From UBA2589 sp965223235 (GTDB taxonomy: Bacteria; Gemmatimonadota; Gemmatimonadetes; Longimicrobiales; Gaopeijiaceae), in contig CBDCVV010000020.1 of the NCBI GenBank assembly GCA_965223235.1, forward strand, positions 47,806 to 111,805: 64,000 bases of DNA. Reading direction: 5' to 3'. Positions 59,151 through 64,000 of this stretch are shown here, one piece after another (the first letter of the stretch is position 1; the number at the start of each line of letters is the position of its first letter). A model generated the notes under the pieces. That model was not told where the DNA came from. It saw only the letters and a program-made list of their open reading frames with translations, and ran no database searches. Made by a program: the position numbers and the translations under genes.

Positions 59151-60508
59151 TGCCGGGCGAGGTGCGACTCGGGTCGCTGCTGCCGAGGATCCACACCCCG
59201 CCCCCTGGCCCCCGATCGCGCTCGCTCGCTGCTCGGTTGGCTCAGTCAGAATCTCGGAACGTCACCTACACGACCGACGGGTGGCCGATCTTCATGCGGG
59301 CTGCTGCGGGAGCCAACGTGGAGGACGTCGACGGCAACGTATACGTCGATACGTCGTCCGCCTTCGGTGTCGCATTACAGGGCCATGACCCTCCCTACCT
59401 GAGGCGAGTCATGGCCAGCGCCGAGCTTGTCCACGGGATGGGAGACATTCACCCGTCTGAGCAGAAGTTGGAGCTCATGGAGGCGCTCACGGGCATCGTC
59501 CCCTTCCAGGCGGGGAGGGCGGTCTTGGCCACCACGGGTTCGGAGGCAGTGGAGATCGGGCTGAAGAGCGGGGCCCTAGCGAGTGGCCGCCCGGGTATTC
59601 TTGCCTTCGAAGGTGGGTATCATGGACTCACACTCGGATCGCTGAGCGCGAACCCTAGAGGTCACTTTCGGACCCCGTTCGAGAGCCGGCTCTATCCGGG
59701 TGTTTCTTTCGCCCCTTTCCCGAGCGGTGACGCGAGTGTGAGTGAGGTGGATGCCGCGCTCTCGCAGATCCGTGCCCTCCTCAAGGGTGGAGCGGGTAAC
59801 GGAGACCCGATCGGTACGGTAATCGTCGAACCGGTCCAGGCTCGTGGGGGGGTCCGTGTGCCCGCCACCGGCTTCATGTCGTCCCTCTCCGAGTTGTGTG
59901 AGGAGACGGGAGCAGTGCTCGTCGCCGACGAGATCTTCACGGGGTTGGGACGGTGCGGGGCCGTCGTCGCGTCTGACCTCGTCGGGCTCAGGCCCGACAT
60001 CGTGTGTCTGGGTAAGTCGCTCGGTGCAGGGCTGCCGCTTTCGGCGTGTATTGGGAAGAAGGAGGTCATGGACGCCTGGCCCGCGAGCACGGGCGAGGCG
60101 ATCCACACCAGTACCTTTCTCGGCCACCCCCTTTCATGTGCGGTGGGGACGACGGCGATTCGGGCGATGATCGAAGACGATATCCCTGACCAAGCCGAGC
60201 GCCTCGGGCATGAGATCCGTGCCCGTCTTCAGGATCGGTTCGGGACGGATCGCGAAAGCATAGAGATACGCGGACTCGGCCTTCTCTTGGGCGTCGCTGT
60301 GGGGATCGACGGCCGAGGGCGAGGCAACGGGGTTTCGGCGACTGAAGCCCTACTGCGTAACGGCATCATCGCACTTCCGGCAGGCGACGTAGGCGATGTG
60401 CTTTCCCTTACCCCGCCGGTGGTGCTGACCGACGAGCAGGTCGACGAATGCGTCGAGCAGGTCGCGCGCGCCGTTGAAGATGTGCGACGACCGATTCGGT
60501 CTGCTTAG
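59150..60508 (+). CDS. Class III PLP aminotransferase (GABA-transaminase-like)
   Basis: A 452-residue enzyme. Early MRAAAGANVEDVDGNVYVDTSSAFGVALQGHD, then VLATTGSEAVEIGLKSGALASGRPGILAFEGGYHGLTLG and PVQARGGVRVPATGFMSSLSELCEETGAVLVADEIFTGLGRCG. The PLP lysine is in CLGKSLGAGLPLSACIG. These are class III omega-aminotransferase marks; ornithine, GABA or diamines are typical substrates. It overlaps fabI by one base, an unusual neighbour for a GABA enzyme. The stop overlaps the PCD stop by 4 bases. Confidence 0.9.
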   Translation: MPGEVRLGSLLPRIHTPPPGPRSRSLAARLAQSESRNVTYTTDGWPIFMRAAAGANVEDVDGNVYVDTSSAFGVALQGHDPPYLRRVMASAELVHGMGDIHPSEQKLELMEALTGIVPFQAGRAVLATTGSEAVEIGLKSGALASGRPGILAFEGGYHGLTLGSLSANPRGHFRTPFESRLYPGVSFAPFPSGDASVSEVDAALSQIRALLKGGAGNGDPIGTVIVEPVQARGGVRVPATGFMSSLSELCEETGAVLVADEIFTGLGRCGAVVASDLVGLRPDIVCLGKSLGAGLPLSACIGKKEVMDAWPASTGEAIHTSTFLGHPLSCAVGTTAIRAMIEDDIPDQAERLGHEIRARLQDRFGTDRESIEIRGLGLLLGVAVGIDGRGRGNGVSATEALLRNGIIALPAGDVGDVLSLTPPVVLTDEQVDECVEQVARAVEDVRRPIRSA

Positions 60509-60822
60509 CTTCCGCCGAACGAGGTAGCGAAGTCGATCTGCTCGGCTAGGTCGAGATCCTTCTCGGAAATTCCACCGACCTTCTCGGTCGACAGCGTCAG
60601 CGTCACCGTGCCACCACGGACATCGATATCGGGGTGATGCTTATGGCTGTCGGCAAGCGTGGCGACGCGATTCACGAATACGATCGAATCCCGGAAGCGG
60701 CGGAAGGAGAACTCTTTCGTGAGGCGGTTGGCCCGCCTCTTCCACCCTTGCCGGTTGCCCATCCATGCCCGAACTGCTTCGGCGTTTAGCTTCGTCGCCG
60801 TTTTCGTGGCCGGCATCCCCAC
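60505..60822 (-). CDS. phhB: Pterin-4a-carbinolamine dehydratase
   Basis: A 105-residue PCD/DCoH-family protein. FRRFRDSIVFVNRVATLADSHKHHPDIDVRGGTVTLTLSTEKVGGISEKDLDLAEQID contains the catalytic H-K-H-H-P-D block. It recycles 4a-hydroxytetrahydropterin. It is shorter than stand-alone phenylalanine hydroxylase operons would suggest, and no PhhA lies nearby, so the partner is unclear. The start is GTG 60822 or ATG 60816. Confidence 0.9.
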   Translation of the reverse strand: MGMPATKTATKLNAEAVRAWMGNRQGWKRRANRLTKEFSFRRFRDSIVFVNRVATLADSHKHHPDIDVRGGTVTLTLSTEKVGGISEKDLDLAEQIDFATSFGGS

Positions 60823-60932
60823 AACTCCATGATCTGGAAAACCTTACAGGGCTAGCTGCCCATGGAGCGTTCAATGTACACCCACGCCCCTTCGCCTCCT
60901 AAGACCCGCGCGAGGTGAAAAGCGTTGAGGGG

Positions 60933-60961
60933 TTGAGATCGCACCGACCAGTGGGTAGACT
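60933..60961 (+). promoter_or_regulatory. Candidate promoter for the tRNA-Glu/tRNA-Val pair
   Basis: TTGAGA (60933-60938) and TAGACT (60956-60961) have a 17-base spacer. A hairpin CCTCCG-AAAC-CGGAGG (60968-60983), followed by AGTTTTA, lies between the promoter and the first tRNA and would be in the leader. Confidence 0.5.
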
Positions 60962-60993
60962 TTTGGCCCTCCGAAACCGGAGGAGTTTTACAG

Positions 60994-61066
60994 GCCCCCA
61001 TCGTCTAGTGGCCTAGGATATCGCCCTCTCACGGCGAAGACCGGGGTTCGAGTCCCCGTGGGGGTA
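60994..61066 (+). tRNA. tRNA-Glu (anticodon CTC)
   Basis: A 73-nt tRNA. The acceptor arm is GCCCCCA/TGGGGGT, the anticodon loop CTCTCAC (61026-61032) gives CTC, and the T-arm is CCGGGGTTCGAGTCCCCG. The CCA end is not encoded. It reads GAG codons. A 41-base spacer separates it from tRNA-Val. Confidence 0.95.
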
Positions 61067-61107
61067 TCAGATGCGTCGGGGGGTCCGAGTCCGCTCGGAC
61101 CTCCTCC

Positions 61108-61180
61108 GGTCGCTTAGCTCAGCTGGTAGAGCGCTACGTTCACATCGTAGATGTCGCAGGTTCGAGTCCTGCAGCGACCA
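61108..61180 (+). tRNA. tRNA-Val (anticodon CAC)
   Basis: A 73-nt tRNA. The acceptor arm is GGTCGCT/AGCGACC, the D-arm includes AGCTCAGCTGGTAGAGC, the anticodon loop TTCACAT gives CAC, and the T-arm has GCAGGTTCGAGTCCTGC. Reads GUG codons. No encoded CCA. A terminator follows after 2 bases. Confidence 0.95.
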
Positions 61181-61182
61181 TG

Positions 61183-61206
61183 GCCTGCCCGACTCGGGCG
61201 GGCTTT
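61183..61206 (+). terminator. Terminator of the tRNA operon
   Basis: GCCTGCCC (61183-61190) pairs with GGGCGGGC (61196-61203, one G-U) around GACTC and is followed by TTT. It lies 2 bases after tRNA-Val. Confidence 0.75.
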
Positions 61207-61220
61207 CGCCGTTATGCCGG

Positions 61221-61700
61221 TCAGAGACCGCTCTTGAGCACGGTCCCGGTGAGCTTTTCCAGCTCCATATGGTACGCGATGCACACGACCTCGCGATCGC
61301 CTTGCTGCTCCCAGGATCCTTCGCTCGGGTACATGGTCGTGTAGTCGATGACCGACTCCTCGTAGCTCTTCCCAATCGCCACCGCGAAGCGATCGTAGCA
61401 GCCTTGCGAGGCGACGACGTCGATTTCTTCGTCACCGGGCCATTCGCTGTCCGGCAGATCGAAGGTCGCGAAAACCTCGTTGTCGTGAGGCTCCGTGCAC
61501 GGGATCGCCGGAATCTCGGAGATCTCCTCCGAGTAGAACGCTTCGTCGTCGAAGCAATCCCCGATCCGGACTTCGAACGCGCTCAGGGCTCCAGCTTCGA
61601 CGATTTGGCCATCGTCGCCACGCTCCGCGGCTCGGGTGAGGCCGATTCCTGCCGCGACGGCCACAGCAGCCACGGGTAACACTGACTTAGCGTTGAGCAT
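61221..61700 (-). CDS. Septum-formation-domain-like secreted protein
   Basis: A 159-residue exported protein. The N-terminal signal segment is SVLPVAAVAVAAGIGLTRA. Then FEVRIGDCFDDEAFYSEEISEIPAIPCTEPHDNEVFATFDLPD carries the G-D-C-F and C-x-x-P-H-D-x-E-V motifs of the septum-formation (PF13845-like) domain. YDRFAVAIGKSYEESVIDYTTMYPSEGSWEQQGDREVVCIAYH closes it. GGAGGGA precedes the ATG. Function in cell division is inferred from the family name only. Confidence 0.82.
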   Translation of the reverse strand: MLNAKSVLPVAAVAVAAGIGLTRAAERGDDGQIVEAGALSAFEVRIGDCFDDEAFYSEEISEIPAIPCTEPHDNEVFATFDLPDSEWPGDEEIDVVASQGCYDRFAVAIGKSYEESVIDYTTMYPSEGSWEQQGDREVVCIAYHMELEKLTGTVLKSGL

Positions 61701-61791
61701 CGTCCCTCCTTGCGATTGGGCGGCTCGAGGCCTGCTCTCGACGATAGGTGTCTCGTCGTGTCCAGATCAACGTTGAAGACAGACGGACCCC

Positions 61792-62169
61792 TCAGTTCGT
61801 CGACCCGAGCACCGCATCTGCTAGGACCGCGCCGAGCATTACCGCGACGATACCGACCAGGACCGAGCCAGCCGCATAGCCGGTCGCACGCAGCGGTTCA
61901 CCTGTGCGCATCAATTCGACGGTCTCGTACGAGAAAGTGCTGAAGGTGGTGAAGGAACCGAGGAATCCGACACCGATCATGGACCGCATGGCGTCCGTAG
62001 GAGCTCGATCTTGGAGCCAGACCATTAGAAAGCCGATCACGAACGCCCCCGTGACGTTGACGACGAACGTGCCCCACGGAACTCCGGCGATCCGGTGCAC
62101 GGCCTCGGTGACCGTGTACCGACTCAGCGCCCCCGCAGCTCCGCCGAGCGCAACGACCAAGGCGGTCAC
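61792..62169 (-). CDS. crcB: CrcB/FluC fluoride ion channel
   Basis: A 125-residue protein with four TM helices. ALSRYTVTEAVHRIAGVPWGTFVVNVTGAFVIGFLM carries the conserved N (GTFVVNVTG). GVGFLGSFTTFSTFSYETVELMR carries the FluC phenylalanine/serine filter (GFLGSFTTFSTF). It exports fluoride from the cell. The GTG at 62169 overlaps the dehalogenase stop (GTGA), so it is co-translated with it. No fluoride riboswitch was recognised upstream of the pair. Confidence 0.94.
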   Translation of the reverse strand: MTALVVALGGAAGALSRYTVTEAVHRIAGVPWGTFVVNVTGAFVIGFLMVWLQDRAPTDAMRSMIGVGFLGSFTTFSTFSYETVELMRTGEPLRATGYAAGSVLVGIVAVMLGAVLADAVLGSTN

Positions 62170-63059
62170 GACGACGGCGCGGACTGCGCAACATCTGAAG
62201 ACGACAGAAAGTCCTCGATGGCCGAAGCGATCTCTTTGGGGGCGTCTTCTTGGATGTAGTGTTTCGCGTCCAACCGCTGGACCCGGCAAGTGTCGAACGA
62301 CTTCCGGAAGCGCTCCATCGCTTGCCGGTTGTAGAGCATGTCGTGCAGTCCCCAGGTGAGGAGCGTCGGTATATCCGCGAGCTGTCCCGCCACGTCCCGC
62401 TCGAGGGTGGCCAACCACTCGGTGGCTGCGACGAGCTGGATAGGGAATTCAGCGATTCCGATCCGATCGCCCGGCGCGGCGCTCACGTTGCGGTAGTGAT
62501 CCAACACCTCCTCCGCCATGGGGTGCTTCACGGCATGGGGCATCAGCCGTTCTACGAAGAGATTTTGGTTCACGATCTTCGATTGCACCGGAGCCATCGA
62601 CATCACGTACGCGAACGACTTCAGATGCCACGCGTCGATTGGCCAAAACCACGTGTTGCCCATCACGAGTGCGCGCATTCGTGACTTCAAGTCAGCGGCC
62701 ACACGCAGCCCGATCGGTCCGCCCCAGTCTTGACCCATGATCGTGAGGTTGCTCAGATCGAGTTTCTCCACGACTTCTGTGACGACTCCGGCGTGCGCGG
62801 CGGGTGTGTAGTCGTAGACGTCAGGACGGACGGACAAGCCAAATCCTGGATAGTCGAGGGCGATGCACCGGAAGCGTTCGCGCAGACGGATCACGATCCC
62901 GCGATATAGGAAGCTCCACGTGGGGTTTCCGTGCAGGAAGAGGATGGGGTCACCCTCGCCCTCGTCGATGTAGTGCACCGCACCCACACGACTCTCCAAC
63001 CACTTCGACTCGAAGGGGAACAGCCGATGATCGGGCTGGAAACTCGGTACGTAGGCCAT
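62166..63059 (-). CDS. Haloalkane dehalogenase-like alpha/beta hydrolase
   Basis: A 297-residue alpha/beta hydrolase. The halide-binding Asn is in FLHGNPTWSFLYR, and the nucleophile Asp in GQDWGGPIGLR (Q-D-W-G-G) with its Trp. The cap-domain Trp is in NTWFWPIDAW. The acid lies in TWGLHDMLYN and the His in KHYIQEDAP. These fit haloalkane dehalogenase subfamily features. The fluoroacetate-dehalogenase D-R-G motif is absent, so defluorination is not expected from motifs alone. It is coupled to crcB and divergent from the next outer-membrane gene. Confidence 0.86.
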   Translation of the reverse strand: MAYVPSFQPDHRLFPFESKWLESRVGAVHYIDEGEGDPILFLHGNPTWSFLYRGIVIRLRERFRCIALDYPGFGLSVRPDVYDYTPAAHAGVVTEVVEKLDLSNLTIMGQDWGGPIGLRVAADLKSRMRALVMGNTWFWPIDAWHLKSFAYVMSMAPVQSKIVNQNLFVERLMPHAVKHPMAEEVLDHYRNVSAAPGDRIGIAEFPIQLVAATEWLATLERDVAGQLADIPTLLTWGLHDMLYNRQAMERFRKSFDTCRVQRLDAKHYIQEDAPKEIASAIEDFLSSSDVAQSAPSS

Positions 63060-63071
63060 GCGGTCTCCGCG

Positions 63072-64000
63072 ATGGTCGCGCTCGACGCTGCAACGTTCGC
63101 CGCTCGGGAGTCGGGGGGAAAGAGTGGTCGAGGCTCGGTCGCGGTTCCTTGGGTCGGACTCTTGGTTGTCGTGATGGGCTTCGGAGTCTCTGGGCTCGCC
63201 GGTCAGGACGGAGGCCGGCTCGAGGTACGCGGGGTGCCGGCGCTCAACTTCGACTCAGATGAGGGGGTGGGGTATGGGGCAATCGCGGAGTTGTACCGAT
63301 ACGAGCCCTCCGGCGTGGGTCCCTACGCGTGGACACTTCAGCCGACACTCTTCTTCACGACCGAAGGACGGCGAGATCTGACGCTCTTTTTCGATGCGCC
63401 TGATCTCGTGGGAGACGGGTGGAGGCTGGGAGCCTTCCTCGGCTCGGAGACCCAGGTGGCGACCCCGTATTACGGGGTTGGAAATAGCACGGTCTTCGAC
63501 CCCGATCTCTCCGCAAGCGATGGAGCGGATCCGTTCTGGTATCGGTTTGGTCGTCGACGTGACAGTGGGAGGGTGCAGCTGCAGAGGGGCGTCCAGGGGA
63601 CTCACCTCCGGTATCTCCTTGGGCTGGGCGTCAGTCGTTCGCGGATCGTGCCGGTTCCCGAGGATGATGGATCGACCCTCTACGCGAGCGACTTCGGAAG
63701 CGACGAGGAGACGTGGTGGGGCAACTTCGTACGTGCCGGCCTCGTGCGAGATACGCGCGACCAAGAGACGGCTCCGTCGTCGGGTAGCTGGACCGATGTG
63801 ATCGTCCAATGGTCTCACGAAACGCTCGGGGCGGACTTCTCCATGCTCCGGTGGAGCATCACGGACCGTCGTTACTTCAGCGTGAGCGACGGGCTCGTGT
63901 TCGCCCACCGATATCTGATACAGGGCACGAGGGGCGATCCCCCGGTCCACGAGCTTTCAGCGGTCCAGTCTTCGTTCAAGCAAGAAGAGGGACTCGGAGG
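63072..64000 (+). CDS. Omp85/surface-antigen (BamA/TamA-like) outer-membrane protein, 5' part
   Basis: An open frame from ATG 63072 to the window end with no stop (310 residues so far). After a hydrophobic export signal (VPWVGLLVVVMGFGVSGLAG) come alternating strands with LNFDSDEGVGYGAIAELYRYEPSG and LVRDTRDQETAPSSGSWTDVIVQWSHETLG. This is the barrel of a surface-antigen/D15-type protein. RYFSVSDGLVFAHRYLIQGTRGDPPVHELSAVQSSFKQEEGLGG is typical before the conserved R-G-Y loop, which lies outside the window. No POTRA domains are seen before the barrel. The start could also be a GTG further in. Confidence 0.78.
   Translation, partial: MVALDAATFAARESGGKSGRGSVAVPWVGLLVVVMGFGVSGLAGQDGGRLEVRGVPALNFDSDEGVGYGAIAELYRYEPSGVGPYAWTLQPTLFFTTEGRRDLTLFFDAPDLVGDGWRLGAFLGSETQVATPYYGVGNSTVFDPDLSASDGADPFWYRFGRRRDSGRVQLQRGVQGTHLRYLLGLGVSRSRIVPVPEDDGSTLYASDFGSDEETWWGNFVRAGLVRDTRDQETAPSSGSWTDVIVQWSHETLGADFSMLRWSITDRRYFSVSDGLVFAHRYLIQGTRGDPPVHELSAVQSSFKQEEGLG

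Noticed and set aside
62166..63059. Fluoroacetate dehalogenase
   Set aside because: The nucleophile motif is D-W-G-G, and the cap has the haloalkane-dehalogenase tryptophan; the D-R-G signature of fluoroacetate dehalogenase is missing.
63255..63950. Minus-strand 231-codon frame at the right edge
   Set aside because: It lies antisense to a continuous frame from 63072 with outer-membrane barrel features.
1..64000. CRISPR array, prophage or secondary-metabolite cluster
   Set aside because: No spaced direct repeats, phage structural genes or PKS/NRPS modules were seen.

Overview
The window is a GC-rich, densely packed bacterial chromosome segment. The best fit is an uncultured member of Gemmatimonadota or a close relative. 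This is an inference from gene content: a PadR regulator coupled to an ADOP-type (MacB/FtsX-like) permease, many secreted lipoproteins and metalloproteases, Ig-like (BIG_2) and LVIVD beta-propeller proteins, a dockerin-like protease tail, a SUF operon carrying a Rieske ferredoxin, and a long plant-type FabI. There is no rRNA. Two tRNA genes (Glu-CTC and Val-CAC) lie near 61 kb. No CRISPR array or prophage was seen.

Layout. 0-6 kb: the end of a flotillin gene, then a sufCBD-Rieske-sufS operon read leftward. 6-9 kb: PadR plus ADOP permease, with a visible promoter and operator. 9.3-11.5 kb: an IS110-family insertion sequence with a legible bridge RNA, inserted into the 3' end of an ACT-domain gene that used to sit directly upstream of a hemolysin-III/TrhA gene. 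11.6-13 kb: a decayed strip with two gene remnants. 13-16.7 kb: a flippase-like membrane protein, an ABC-2 exporter pair and two small cytoplasmic proteins. 16.9-21.3 kb: a secreted beta-propeller and an M6 protease with a dockerin-like tail. 21.3-36.5 kb: leftward genes, of which the block from 36.5 to 22.4 kb is almost continuously overlapping. It encodes a secreted zinc protease, penicillin acylase, VOC protein, S9 peptidase, membrane protein, LutABC, APC permease and a two-subunit ThDP decarboxylase. 36.5-48 kb: an ankyrin protein, propeller lipoprotein, methyltransferase, N-formylglutamate-amidohydrolase-like lipoprotein, TipA-like MerR regulator, CehA/McbA-type PHP hydrolase and a very large membrane M28 peptidase. 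48-53 kb: an ECF sigma, anti-sigma and YbjQ module, a class V aminotransferase and a secreted amidohydrolase. 53-60.8 kb: ligA, polX, a DUF2157 protein, fabI and a class III aminotransferase, read rightward. 60.9-64 kb: tRNAs, a septum-formation-like protein, a haloalkane dehalogenase translationally coupled to a CrcB fluoride channel, and the start of an Omp85-type outer-membrane protein.

The most informative discovery is the IS110 element. Its ends, CT core, both bridge-RNA loops and the pre-insertion target can be read from the sequence. The left guide fits its target imperfectly, while the right guide and the left donor guide match exactly. Joining the flanks restores the original ACT reading frame through to a stop codon. 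The transposase itself is frameshifted. The second theme is the roughly 14-kb coupled operon, whose gene set suggests uptake and oxidation of a 2-hydroxy acid, or of amide- or peptide-bound material, followed by decarboxylation of the 2-oxo acid. Its substrate cannot be named from sequence alone.
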